Source: Hypoxylon rubiginosum
Taxonomy: Eukaryota; Ascomycota; Sordariomycetes; Xylariales; Hypoxylaceae
Direction of reading: 5' to 3'
NCBI GenBank assembly: GCA_902806565.1
Contig: CADCXA010000024.1
Span: 558,001 to 622,000, forward strand
DNA: 64,000 bases
The position numbers and the translations under genes were made by a program. The number at the start of each line of letters is the position of its first letter. Positions within the stretch are counted from its first letter, which is position 1. Of the stretch, positions 18,964 through 29,236 are shown piece by piece. A model generated the notes under the pieces. That model did not search any database. It was given only the letters and a program-made list of their open reading frames with translations, and was not told the origin of the DNA.

Positions 18964-21363
18964 TCAACTACGGGAGTCGCCCTTAGCAACCCAGCTTCCC
19001 ACTAGTCGCATGGCCTTCTCATCCCCGTCTATTAGACGCTCGTCTTGTAGTGCGCCCGAGAGACATCTCCAGGGGTCCCGGCTTCCTCCCCACTTGAGCA
19101 GATTCTCCTTTAGCCTCTCGCCATTTGTTCGGTCAAGGGCCGCTCCGTTTTTCCCGGCCGAGAAGACGACTTGCCACACGCGCCTGGAGAGCACCTGGTC
19201 GAAGAGGTAACTATAATACGTGCTACCGTATCCAAATAGGTGACCGAAGAAGCCCTGCCATCTGGTCCCGGGGGGGTCAGACGGGAGCTTCCCAAATTCC
19301 CTCTGGATGCCCAGATAAACTTCTGTCGAATCGAACTTGTCCTGGTTCAGCAGGGTCGAGTGATACTGCTGGTCTAACATGGCCAAGATGATCTGATTCT
19401 CTCTGTCTGAGGCCTCAAACCTTCTAGCAACATGAAGTTTGTCCACAACCATTTCGTACGGCAGTGGCTCGTCTGTAGCGTGATGTCTCGCGAATAAGCC
19501 AAGAACAGATGGGTCTGCACAGAAATGTTCCATCAGCGTAGACGGTAGTTCTGCCAAGTCAGTCGCGCATCGAGTTCCGGCCACGTTTTGTAGCGAGGTC
19601 CGAGCCAGAATCGAGTGGATGGCATGTCCCATTTCATGGAATAGCGTTTCCATCTGATAATAATCTAGGAGGGCGGGTCCATTCCGCCCTTGTTTCTCTT
19701 CGAAATCGCACACTAGCGCGATTGTTGGTAGCTGTTTGGTAGTGCCAGATTGCCGAGATACGTGCATCCCGTCATTTGCTGCGTCGATGGGCGACTCGAA
19801 TTGAGGCAACCCTTCGACTCCAACTGCATTTCGCTCCGCTGCCTCCTGGATCTCGCCCTCTGATATCTCTCTGGAACAGCGAACAGTAAAATGGGCAGGG
19901 TTGGGAGATTTGTCGTCCCGGTAAAAGAGATCGCAGTAGAGAACAGCTACGTGCCCATCCGTATCAGATACGACATCCAGTCGCCTTACATCTTGATGCC
20001 ACGTCTCCCCAGGCAGGGTATCTCGAGGAATAAATCGGATCCCATATAAACGGTTAAACAACCTTGACAGCCCCTGCATGACAGTTCCAAGTGAGAAATA
20101 CGCCGATAGGAAATCATCATTTCGTCGTCGTGATCTCATAGATGAACGTATACTATCCATATAATAGTCTCTATCCCACGGCTGAAGCTGACTCGCGTCG
20201 CTTTGCTGTTTTTTACTCTTCTCCCTGAGAAGGCCTGCGACCTCTTCCTCAACGAGTGGCGCGTTATGCTTAGACAGCGCTAGAAGGAATTGATGAACCG
20301 ACTCGGGTGTCTTTGCCATCATCTTATCATGAAGAGCCATTTGACCATAGCTCTCGAAGCCTGACAGATTTGCAAGTTCGGCGCGTGACTTCAACATAGC
20401 CTCCAAGACTTGGATCGACCTGCCGGAGGCTGTTCGAGTTGCGTAGTAAATTGCCTTCCTTGTATCCTCATCGTGGACTGTCCTCAACGCCACCGTCGCT
20501 TCAGGGGACAGGGTCGGCAGGCGAATCGTGCCTCCTCGGGTATACCTCCGGGCCATTTGTGGGTTCATGCCATACAACTTGCTGCTTGGGAAGTCGAGAA
20601 ACCTCTGTTCGGGCTGCATATCTTGGACGAAGTGTGAACCCAATTCACTGATCCTCTGCGATAGATCCACAAACTTATCTCGTGATCCTTTCGGGAGATG
20701 TATTGCTGACTTCATAAAGTCTTGTTGTAGCAGCGTTGCCACAGTTTGCTCCTCCTCGTTCCAGCTGGCCATTACTTCTGGATTAGCCAGAGCTTTTCCC
20801 AGCTGATCACTTAGGCCCGTCGCAGTGTTTAATTGGTTCATATACTGATAAACCAATGACCACGCCTCCGACGCGGCCGCCTGTATTTTTTCGTCGGGAT
20901 GCGTAACCCGCACAAAGTCGGATACGTCTAGGACACGACATAGTAGATCGCTCAACCTGTCAAGATCTCGGACGACGGCCTTGTAGTCTTCCAACGTTGA
21001 TGCATTGAGCACCTTATCCACTAGCTTCTCCGCTCTATTTATCGTGACGTTTGCAAATGTGAGGAATCCTTGTGGCGAGGTCAAGTACTTGTTTCTGAAT
21101 AAGCCGACATTTTCGCGGCTCGTAACCTTGAAGAATGGCTTCGCGAAGTCTTTGAAGGTTGGCGAGGAATCGAAGATCTGGCGCAATAGCGAGTCGTCAT
21201 GCTTTAGGTCTGTGGGAGAATGATCAATCGGTATATGCGATGCGTCAAGTTGAGCAGCGCTGGGCGCAGAAGAGAGCCAACGTCTCGGTTGGTCTCGAGC
21301 TCGGGAAGCTTGTCGAAGACATCTTGAGCAGGTCCAAAGACCTGAACGGATATACTTGATCAT
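18964..21363 (-). CDS. OCT1: Mitochondrial intermediate peptidase (M3 metallopeptidase)
   Basis: A single exon of 799 residues, the usual length for the enzyme. The N-terminus is rich in Arg and Ser and lacks acidic residues (MIKYIRSGLWTCSRCLRQAS, then RRWLSS), as in a matrix-targeting presequence. The catalytic segment METLFHEMGHAIHSILARTS contains the thermolysin-like HEXXH zinc motif (HEMGH). Downstream ELPSTLMEHFCADPSVLGLFARH provides the third zinc ligand Glu and substrate-site residues typical of MIP/OCT1. The N-terminal half contains FRNKYLTSPQGFLTFANVTINR, characteristic of fungal OCT1. The enzyme removes an octapeptide from a subset of imported precursors after MPP cleavage. It is divergent from the MICOS subunit gene across 321 bp. 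Confidence 0.95.
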   Translation of the reverse strand: MIKYIRSGLWTCSRCLRQASRARDQPRRWLSSAPSAAQLDASHIPIDHSPTDLKHDDSLLRQIFDSSPTFKDFAKPFFKVTSRENVGLFRNKYLTSPQGFLTFANVTINRAEKLVDKVLNASTLEDYKAVVRDLDRLSDLLCRVLDVSDFVRVTHPDEKIQAAASEAWSLVYQYMNQLNTATGLSDQLGKALANPEVMASWNEEEQTVATLLQQDFMKSAIHLPKGSRDKFVDLSQRISELGSHFVQDMQPEQRFLDFPSSKLYGMNPQMARRYTRGGTIRLPTLSPEATVALRTVHDEDTRKAIYYATRTASGRSIQVLEAMLKSRAELANLSGFESYGQMALHDKMMAKTPESVHQFLLALSKHNAPLVEEEVAGLLREKSKKQQSDASQLQPWDRDYYMDSIRSSMRSRRRNDDFLSAYFSLGTVMQGLSRLFNRLYGIRFIPRDTLPGETWHQDVRRLDVVSDTDGHVAVLYCDLFYRDDKSPNPAHFTVRCSREISEGEIQEAAERNAVGVEGLPQFESPIDAANDGMHVSRQSGTTKQLPTIALVCDFEEKQGRNGPALLDYYQMETLFHEMGHAIHSILARTSLQNVAGTRCATDLAELPSTLMEHFCADPSVLGLFARHHATDEPLPYEMVVDKLHVARRFEASDRENQIILAMLDQQYHSTLLNQDKFDSTEVYLGIQREFGKLPSDPPGTRWQGFFGHLFGYGSTYYSYLFDQVLSRRVWQVVFSAGKNGAALDRTNGERLKENLLKWGGSRDPWRCLSGALQDERLIDGDEKAMRLVGSWVAKGDSRS

Positions 21364-21684
21364 GTCGTAATCAACATTATCGGAGGCTGTGGAACGAAAT
21401 AAAGCTGCGAACTCATGTGAATACCTTAGGTAAAGTAAATATTTACAAGAAAAGAAAAGAATGACAATCGTTGATTAGAAGCAAGTACCTACATGTAGGT
21501 AAGTACAAAATTTCGCCGAAGGTTCCCCGGTCCGGGAATGGCCGGGCCAGGGCTGCGAAAAAAAAAAGGTACGGCCCCCAGTACGTACATCATCGTTGTA
21601 ATCCAATAGTACATAATCCGGAACTTTTAAAGCTACCAACTTTTTAATCTTTATCGTTTATCGTCAACGTCAATTGAGCGCAAC
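21364..21684. promoter_or_regulatory. Shared divergent promoter of OCT1 and the MIC26/27-type gene
   Basis: A 321-bp region between two start codons of mitochondrial-protein genes. It holds ACCTACATGTAGGTAAGT near 21487-21504 and an A-run at 21560-21568. A joint promoter is inferred from distance and orientation only. Confidence 0.5.
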
Positions 21685-22594
21685 ATGGCTGCGAGAGTGC
21701 TGCTGCGACGGGTAAGTCTCATTTCTGAATACTCAATCAAGCTATTACGATACTAATAATTCGGGTAAACAGCGCGTCGCCGCGCCTTTCATGGCTGCGA
21801 CTCTGGTCGGAGGAGCTTTAATTCCCTCGGTAGCGATGGCTGAAGCACCATCACACGACCACGTACGGCCTTACCCTCATCGCCCTGAACCCTTTACGAG
21901 GTACTCTCCCACTGACTTGCATACCACCAAACAGCCTTCTTCTAAGAAACCTATATACGACGACTACGAACCATTCCTATCCCCTAAAGCCGCCACGACG
22001 CCGGTCCCATCCCCAGCCTCCGAAACCATACCGCCCACATCATCCGCCCCGTCAGAACAGACGCAAAAACACCACAGCCCGACGCCGACCGACAGGCTGG
22101 CGGCGGAGGTAGGCAAGGCCCGCCTCTTCCTGTACCGGTACGCGACGGCGACCGAGGACGCCGTCAACGGCGCCATCGACTCGGCCTTCCACCTCGAGCA
22201 GTCCTTCACGTCGACCGTGGCCTCGCTCGCCCCCGCGCGCGAGTCGGGCGAGCAGCTGATGCCGGGACTCGTGTACGTGCTGGTAGCCTCGATGGCCGGC
22301 AGCGTCCTGACGCGGAACCGCACCGTCCTCCTGCGGGCCCCCGTCCCCTTAGCCCTCGGCGTCGCCGCCGGCTGGCTGCTGCTCCCCGTCACCATGACCA
22401 ACGTCTCGGACCTGCTCTGGCGCTACGAGACCCGGTTCCCCGCCGTCGCCGGCGCCCACCTGCGGGCCCGCGAGGGCGTCCTCGACGCCTGGCGCTTCGC
22501 CAGGGTCCACGTCGACGTCGGGAAGCACTACGTCGACGACAGGGTCAGCGACGCGAGGGACGTCGTCGAGGGGTGGGTGAAGAAGGGGAAATAG
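21685..22594 (+). CDS. MICOS complex subunit MIC26/MIC27 (apolipoprotein O family)
   Basis: Two exons: a 27-nt first exon (21685-21711, MAARVLLRR) and 21773-22594, joined across a 61-nt intron with GTAAGT, an internal TACTAAT branch site and ACAG. The product is 282 residues. The Arg-rich N-terminus and VAAPFMAATLVGGALIPS fit a mitochondrial presequence plus a hydrophobic segment. KKPIYDDYEPFL and VGKARLFLYRYATATEDAVN match the conserved front of the Mic26/27 family. GLVYVLVASMAGSVLTR and APVPLALGVAAGWLLLP are two membrane segments. The charged end (VGKHYVDDRVSDARDVVEGWVKKGK) is amphipathic. The protein helps form crista junctions in the inner membrane. Choosing the 5' exon rather than the later in-frame ATG is supported by the good splice sites. 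Confidence 0.88.
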
Positions 22595-23036
22595 ATATAG
22601 AGAGAGGAGGCTGCTTTTCCGGAAGACCGAACCCACCCTTGTACCATAGACGAATAGACGCGAAAATTCTCTTTGTTGAAGCACCGAAAGCAGGCGCACC
22701 GAAGTTACTGGGAACGATTGTCTAAGCATAATGGGCATTGTTTGATTTATTATCATCATACCCAGGTAATTTAAGTCTACTATTTTTTATCTAACAAGTT
22801 TTGCTTAGCCGAACACCTTATGTGAAGTTGAAATCCAACTGTATGGACGTATGTGTTAAGCAAGCAAGTACAGGAAGGGATTGGCCTTATAAGAGCCAGT
22901 AAACGTAACATATACAAGCTCTTCGGGGCAATGCTTTAATCTCTATGTCCAACGCCGAGATGAATGTACAACCCTCCCATTCTATGTGCAGCCCCGCCAT
23001 TTCCCAACTCTTATGGTATCATATCATATCATTGCA
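22595..23036. other. Convergent intergenic region
   Basis: 3' sides of the MICOS gene and TPC1. Nothing is recognised. Confidence 0.5.
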
Positions 23037-24128
23037 TCAGATGCTCTCAGCAGCATCAACCATCTTCTTCTTCTCGTCCCCCTGCCTGAGAAAATTTAAC
23101 GTCCTCTCGTACGTCCACATGGTAACGGCGCTCGCGGGCGCCGCCTTAATCAGGCTAACGGTCAGCCCGCGGTACAGGCCCCTGGCGCCCTCGCGCGCGA
23201 GGATCGTGCGGACGGTGCTGGCGGTGCCCGCGTACTCGGGGATGTTCTTGTGGACGTAGCGGCTGCGTGTCGGGCCCTGGACCTGGATGCGCTTGCGGAC
23301 GAGGTCGAGCGGGAACACGCCCGTCTTGGCGACGACGCTGGCGAGCATGCCGGCGGCGGCGTCGCTGGCGCCGCCCGGCAGCTCGAGGCGGCTCAGCGGC
23401 ACGCGTGCGCCCTCGTACACGGCGAAGAAGAGGCCCATGGACGGCACGATGAGGGCGAGGGCCGGGGCCAGGCCCCGGAAGAAGCCGCGGGGGCCTTCGT
23501 CGCGCCGGATGTCGCGTACCGCCCGCCACAGCGACGGGTACACGCGGTCGTTGCCCTGGGCGGCGAACCGTGTGCGCAGCAGGTCCAGCGGGTACGTAGA
23601 CGCGGTGGCCGTGGCGCCGGCGGACGCGCCGCTAATAAACGACTCGGCGGCGTGCGGGAGCGGGCTGTCCTCGCCCAGGGCGCGGCGCAGGAGCTGCGTC
23701 ATGGACCGGTACGTGGTGAACTGGATGGAGGCGTAGGCCACGTACATCATCTCGGCGGGCACGTTGCCCTTCCAGAGGGCGGTGACGCCCTCATGGCGGA
23801 CGATGTGCTTGAGGGTGCCGACGGTGCCCTTGTAGATCGGGGAGCCCCCACCGAGGCCGGCGTGCGACAGGGGGTCCGAGAGGGAGGAGTGGGATTGCAG
23901 CTGCAGGCGGATCTTGACGACGTCGAGGGGGGCGACGACGAAGCGGGATATCAGGCCGGCGGTAGCTCCGGCGATGAGAACTTGACGTCGGGAGCCCTTT
24001 GATAGATAGGAAGTAATGTTAGTGCCTTTTTTCCTTTTTCTTCTTCTTCTTTTCGTATGCAGATAATCCGAGTGCACTTTTATGACCTATCATACCTCAT
24101 CTTGAAGGCGCTGATCAGACTTCGACAT
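23037..24128 (-). CDS. TPC1: Mitochondrial thiamine pyrophosphate carrier (SLC25 family)
   Basis: Two exons: 24128-24096 ([11 protein letters not shown]) and 23996-23037, separated by a 99-nt intron (GTATGA to CAAAG). The product is 330 residues. The junction reads [18 protein letters not shown], as in fungal TPC1. Three tandem carrier repeats are visible, each with the Px[D/E]xx[K/R] signature: [21 protein letters not shown] and [11 protein letters not shown]. Each is followed by a matrix-helix motif such as [20 protein letters not shown] or [10 protein letters not shown]. The [14 protein letters not shown] loop and the [16 protein letters not shown] helix favour TPC1 over other carriers. 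It imports thiamine pyrophosphate into the matrix. A longer frame starting inside the intron exists but would replace the conserved N-terminus with Lys/Arg runs. The second repeat region is very GC-rich. Confidence 0.9.
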
Positions 24129-25727
24129 ACATCCGCAGCAGCCCTACCCGGAGTCGGAGTAGGACTCGTTTTGAGTAGCTGCTTTTGTGCGTACGTTGTC
24201 TAGAACAAAGCGCGGGATGCCTCCGAAAGGAAAGGCTAGTTCCGGACCTCTGGTATGTGGTGTGTAATGGATCGTATGTACGTATGTACGCATGTACCTC
24301 GTATGTAGGTTACGTTACCTAATATTTCGAGGCGTCTTTTCTCAAGGGATTCTTTGGCTCTCTTTGGCTCAGAATTTACGGCACGTGCCGTAGCCGCAGC
24401 TGTTTTAGTCGAGACGCGTGCAGGGTGCAGCGTGATAATCTGATTGCAGACGGAAAAGGGCAAACTTCTTTCGGCCTCGGCCGAATAATTATTTGCGATC
24501 TCGTGAACACAGACTGCATACGATACGGAGCCGGAGGTAATGAGGTTCCCTCCAAACAGGTATCACCGATATGGGCCGTACAGTTGTACTATCGTAGTGC
24601 TTTTCTGCGGCTCCAATGGGGCAATGACGCTTTACGTCGGAACTGAACAGATTTTGAGGCCGATCTCTAATCTCCGCATAAGAATGTCCAGGTGGCAGAG
24701 TGGATAAATATTAAAGGCTGCTAGGCACTAGGTACCTCATCAACGGCCGAGCCGAAAAAGGTCAGGACTCAGACATGGAAATACATACTAGGCAGATCAA
24801 GTGACGTAGATATGAATAAACAGTATCACGTGTGATAAACTACGCCTTGCAAGGAGTTGTTCTTGTCACCGAAAGGCCATCTGGCTACCGTGGAGTCTGG
24901 ATTTAAGGGATCGGCGTTGATCTCAGGATATGGTAGACAACCTTGCAGACAACGAGACAACGAGACAACAAGACAAGCGAGACGAAGCTCTCAGGCTCTT
25001 GGACAAAAACGGAAGTATTATCATCGGCTTCGGGATCAAATTTCCGTATCGAACAATATTTTGTCTCGAATTCTAATTTCCCCATATTCCTCTGTATTGG
25101 AAAAGCGGCTGATTTGAATGGCCGTTTTTCTTAACATTCTAACGTTCTTAATCCAGTTGCCAAGCCCCGCCCGCGGGCCGCTACGTATGCGAAGGGCATG
25201 TAACTTGCGACTCTAGGGGACGAGCAGATGCGAGCTAAGCAGCTAGGACAAGCTTCCGCCCGCCCGAACTCCTGGTTCCCATTTGTCCCTTTCTGTCCCT
25301 CTCTGTCCCTCCCCCCAGGTTTAGTGTGGGACCCCTAGACCCAGCAACATGATTGGTTACTTACACGTCTGAGGGGCTTGTACATTGCGGACTCACTCTA
25401 TTGTTCGAGTCCTATCCCCCACGATGATAAACCAGGCCATCCTTCGATCCTGCTGAGTCCTTCTCGATTTCTTGTAATATTTTCTCTTCGTGCTGGATTA
25501 CCCTGCTTACCTTTGAGTCTGGTGTTAGTTCACTTTCTTTAAGTGAAACAAAAAACAACGTTTGTTAGCGCAGCCACGTTACTCTAAGAGGGTCAGCAGT
25601 TTTTTTTAAGGGACCTTTGCATGTGATATAGATCCATCGATGGGTCTAAAATACGGAGATCCAGCAACCTCTCTTCAACTTGAGTACACACAACACACAG
25701 AACTCAGGCATCCATAATACCAAAATC
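24129..25727. other. Gene-poor intergenic region with a tRNA-like fragment
   Basis: About 1.6 kb with no convincing gene. It contains a short open start (24217, MPPKGKASSGPL) whose continuation I could not splice in frame, a tRNA-like 5' half near 24686-24730, a GAGACAAC-type repeat at about 24948-24984 and an open frame at 24425-24646 without family features. Confidence 0.45.
24687..24730 (+). other. tRNA-Ser-like 5' half (tRNA relic)
   Basis: CCAGGTGGCAGAGTGGATAA matches the D-arm/A-box region of serine-type tRNAs and GGCTGCTAGG a little later looks like a decayed GCT anticodon loop. No pairing acceptor strand or T arm follows, so I read it as a relic or a chance A box. Confidence 0.35.
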
Positions 25728-26906
25728 ATGACGACCTCAAACTCGGCCATCAAACAACCAGACCTCGAGAAGGTCCTAGGACACGTCTTACCCTCACTAC
25801 CTGCTGCTGCCTTGTCAGCAACACCCGCAGAAAACGTCTTACCTCTTCTTTCTCCTATCCTCAGACAACGAGTCAAACTCTTAGCATCTTCATCCAGCAC
25901 GGACCCGTGGATTCGGCTCTTATGTTATGATGTGGGAAAGGTTCCTAGACTAACAGAGGTCGCTACGAGCGATCGGCTGGAGCCTCATCCTGTGTCTGGC
26001 GAGGTAGAGGTTGACTGGGACTATGACGCTGAGATTCGCTACCGGCGGGTGGATGCAGAAACTTTCCAAGCCCTCGTAGCACTCAAAGAATTAAATCTAG
26101 CATTTCGCTTGGTTTATTGTATCGGGGACCCCGAGGGCGGAGATGGTTGGAAAGTCGGCGAGGTCAGCGTAACCGAACAGCCGTCACCGTTTTCGTCGTT
26201 CGGCGGCGTCTCGAGTATCGTTGAGGCTGAGAGGCAGTTTAATGAGTCGAAATCAAAAACTACGCAGAGTAACAGCCTTTCAAGCATTCAAGCTCCTATT
26301 AGTTTAGTAGAAGAAGATGACGACGATGACGATGATTATTGGGCGAGGTACGACGCGACGCCTGCAAGAACTCCTGCTGTTAAGAGGTCTCCCGCCCCGC
26401 AGTCCACACGAGGCGTAAGCACCACGGAGGAGGAGGATTACTACGCTCAGTACGACGATGTTCAGCCAGCAATGGATAATCACGATCCCGACGAGGAGGC
26501 AAACCTCCAGGACATAGCACCACCTCTAGGCTTAGGTTCGAGGTCAAGCAATACTGGTGTGAACGGGAGTGACGAGGAAGAGGTGGAAATAAACGAAACT
26601 CGGGGCGCATGGACACTTGCCAACCCGCCTAGATCGCCATCTACACACTCGACAAGAAGCGGTGATGACCCAAATCTGCTTCATCCTCACCCGAGACCAG
26701 CGTCGAGCGCAGGGTCCAATGCTTCAGTCGAAAAGCTTGAAGCGGCAGCAGCGAAACAAGAACAAAACGACTTTGGAGTGAAGCAGCATGTGTCTCGCAG
26801 TATCAAGAGCTTGTACATGCTATCCCGTGCCTCAGGAATCGATCGCGAGGAATTTGAACGAATTGTACAGACTGAACTGGACACATTAGGATTGATGGAA
26901 GATTGA
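25728..26906 (+). CDS. Conserved acidic protein of unknown function with YWARYD/YYAQYD motifs
   Basis: A single exon of 392 residues from the ATG at 25728. The frame is open further upstream but only with a TTG. I do not recognise a named family. The first 170 residues look folded: LEKVLGHVLPSLPAAALSAT, ENVLPLLSPILRQRVKLLA, DPWIRLLCYD, then EVEVDWDYDAEIRYRRVD. The middle is acidic and disordered, with a DDDDDDDYWARYD run and a second EEEDYYAQYDDVQP. The C-terminus is helical (VKQHVSRSIKSLYMLSRASG, then EEFERIVQTELDTLGL). Two D/E-rich blocks, each ending in an aromatic-x-x-YD motif, suggest a repeated short binding motif. No signal peptide or membrane segment is seen, so the protein is probably nuclear or cytosolic. 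Function is not assigned. Confidence 0.8.
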   Translation: MTTSNSAIKQPDLEKVLGHVLPSLPAAALSATPAENVLPLLSPILRQRVKLLASSSSTDPWIRLLCYDVGKVPRLTEVATSDRLEPHPVSGEVEVDWDYDAEIRYRRVDAETFQALVALKELNLAFRLVYCIGDPEGGDGWKVGEVSVTEQPSPFSSFGGVSSIVEAERQFNESKSKTTQSNSLSSIQAPISLVEEDDDDDDDYWARYDATPARTPAVKRSPAPQSTRGVSTTEEEDYYAQYDDVQPAMDNHDPDEEANLQDIAPPLGLGSRSSNTGVNGSDEEEVEINETRGAWTLANPPRSPSTHSTRSGDDPNLLHPHPRPASSAGSNASVEKLEAAAAKQEQNDFGVKQHVSRSIKSLYMLSRASGIDREEFERIVQTELDTLGLMED

Positions 26907-27551
26907 AATCATCAAGCTTGCGATATTTTAAGGTTGGGAGATCTGGCTGTATTTGAATATAAGGCGTTTTGGGAGGGCCCATTTGGCGGGAAACGGGGTT
27001 TATGTAGGGGATGTTGTTGGGGATGTTCCGGCGAGTTACGCGGGCGTCGGCGTAACTATTCCAAGCATTTTCTTGCATTGCTGCATCATAGGGCGTTTAT
27101 CATGATGGGGAACGGCAGGATTGGCGAGCGACTCCATGTTGACGAATATCAACTCAAGAATATAAAAAGATACCTAGACCTCTCTCTATAAGTGCCGAGG
27201 AAGCTTGTTTTATAAAGTGAATGAGACCCGTCCGTTATTTTAATAAAACTCGGGGTCCTACAAAGGGGTCTTGGATGTCACCTCTAAGGGTGGTACCTCT
27301 AAAGATTGGAGGTACAGAGGTAGATGTACCTTGCTTGCACTTTACAACCCAATTAGGAAACCGATATCTCCAGCGGGTTACCACCTGGCCTGTGGCCGGC
27401 GACCCCACGTTCCCTGACTCAATGCCCCTCTACCCCTCTGACTCAAAAAAACACGTCCCTGGAAGGAAAGAAAAAAAAGAGAGGATAGAATAGCTATCGT
27501 TTATTTACTTTCGCACCTCACAACCTGTTACGCAAGCTACGTGCGCTCATT
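26907..27551. other. Intergenic, promoter of the tyrosyl-tRNA synthetase gene
   Basis: No gene is seen. Around 27270-27325 there are several ACCTCTAAGGGTGGTACCTC-like near-repeats on both strands. Confidence 0.5.
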
Positions 27552-28776
27552 ATGACCCCCGAGGAGTCAATTGCCTTGATCAAGGCCAATTTGGCCGAAG
27601 TCCTCAACCCCGAAATCATCGACGATGTTATCCTCAAGGAGAAGCGAGACCTCAAGGTCTACTGGGGAACGGCCACGACAGGCAAACCGCATTGCGGCTA
27701 CTTTGTTTCCATGGTCAAGATCGCGGAGCTTCTCGCCGCCGGCTGCCACATCAAGATCCTCCTCGCCGACCTCCATGCCTACCTCGACAACATGAAGGCC
27801 CCGCTAGAACTGATCGAGCAAAGAGTCAAGTACTACGAATTCATCGTCAAGAGTTTGCTAAAGGCGGTCGGCGTGGACATCACGAAACTCGAGTTTATCA
27901 AGGGGAGTTCCTACCAGACAAGCCAGAACTACACAATGGACCGATTCAAGCTGGAAGGCATCACCAGAATATCAGCTGCGCAGAAGGCGGGCGCCGAAGT
28001 TGTCAAGCAGACGGCCGATCCGTACTTGGGTGGTATAATCTACCCTCTGATGCAAGCCCTAGACGAAGAGTACCTCGACGTCGACGTGCAACTTGGCGGT
28101 CTTGACCAGCGCAAGATATTCACCTTCGCTCTAGAAAATCTTCCGAGAATCGGCTACAAGGTGAGGTCGCACTTGATGCACTCCATGGTGCCCGGTTTAG
28201 GAGAGGCGCAGAAGATGAGCTCCAGCGAACCGGATTCCAAGATAGATCTGCTGGATTCTCCCGATCTGGTTGGGAAGAAGTTAAAGAAGGCTGTGTGCGT
28301 GCCGAAGAAGATTGAAGGCAATGGTGTCGTGGCTTTCGTAGAGCATGTCATATTCCGGGTGGCCTCTTTAAAGACGGGCGGTAAGCCTCACTTCACGGTT
28401 GAGAGACGGGATGGGGAGCCTCTCATCTACGATGATATCGAGAAGCTGAAGGCGGACTTCGAGGCGGACATAGTAAGGTTTCCCGGTAATCCTTCAATTG
28501 TCTGCATACTTGCTTACACTCATTCAGCTTACCCCCCAGCTTCTGAAAGCTGCTTTGACCAAAGCGTTGAACGAACTATTAGACCCTATCCGGAACGAAT
28601 ATGCGGCATCTGAAGAATGGCAGAAGGTTACGGAACTAGCCTATCCGCCTGAGGAGAAGCAGCAAAAAGTGAAGAAACAGAAGAAAGAAGTTGATCCGGC
28701 TAAGCGTGCGGCGGCACTCGCTGCGAGAGCAGAGCAGCTGAAACTGAAGGAGGGCGGAACTGAGGAAACAAAATAA
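27552..28776 (+). CDS. TYS1: Tyrosyl-tRNA synthetase, cytoplasmic
   Basis: Two exons, 27552-28472 and 28528-28776, with a 55-nt intron (GTAAGG to TTCAG). The product is 389 residues, the normal size of the eukaryotic cytosolic enzyme core. The class I signature is TATTGKPHCGYF (HxGx form of HIGH). The tyrosine pocket includes ADLHAYLDNMKAPLELI and YPLMQALDEEYLDVDVQLGG. The second signature is QKMSSSEPDSKID (KMSKS counterpart). The C-terminal exon is LTPQLLKAALTKALNELLDP, followed by a Lys-rich tail (KQQKVKKQKKEVDPAKRAAA) that probably aids tRNA binding. There is no mitochondrial presequence. It charges tRNA-Tyr in the cytosol. A separate mitochondrial enzyme would be encoded elsewhere. Confidence 0.95.
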
Positions 28777-29236
28777 AAAAAGGATAGATACCCAGCAGCT
28801 CCGGTTGTTTTGATGCTGGCACGAAATAGTGTTATGCATTTCCTGGAGTCAGTAGGAAATACCATAGATCCCTTTTAATGGGAGATGATTTATCGAACAA
28901 CATTCTTAGTTGCCCTGGGTTTAAGGGTGATTTGATAGACTGGACTTCATGTTCAATGTTCAAAGACTGGTTCTATTCCTACCCCTTAAAATAAGTATGC
29001 ATATAATAGGTATAGATTAGGCGGGTATCTAGGTATATGTAATAAGCGGGAGTGGGACATCTACGGAGACTTCAATATTCCCTACCGAGCTCTTTTAAGC
29101 CAATCAGCGCTCAGCGCTCTCGAGCTCTCGCCCGGTACTAGCTTAGGTAAGGTACTAGGGGAAAAAGTGAGCTATTGAGGTCGTGACGGTCTACGAATTT
29201 GGTCTCGAATCTTCAAGATCCAATTCCACACCAACC
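28777..29236. other. Intergenic
   Basis: Between TYS1 and the mitoribosomal protein gene, on the same strand. Nothing is recognised. Confidence 0.5.

Noticed and set aside
23155..24002. Long open frames on both strands across TPC1 (124, 149 and 250 codons)
   Set aside because: GC-rich shadows of the carrier gene; composition only.
24217..24646. Possible small gene starting MPPKGKASSGPL on the plus strand opposite TPC1
   Set aside because: A GTATGT donor follows exon 1, but no acceptor gives a continuous frame with the later open stretch (RDSLALFGSEFTARAV), and no family is recognised.
25355..25425. GTTCGAGTCC, a good tRNA B box
   Set aside because: The bases around it do not pair into a T stem and no A box lies at the right distance.
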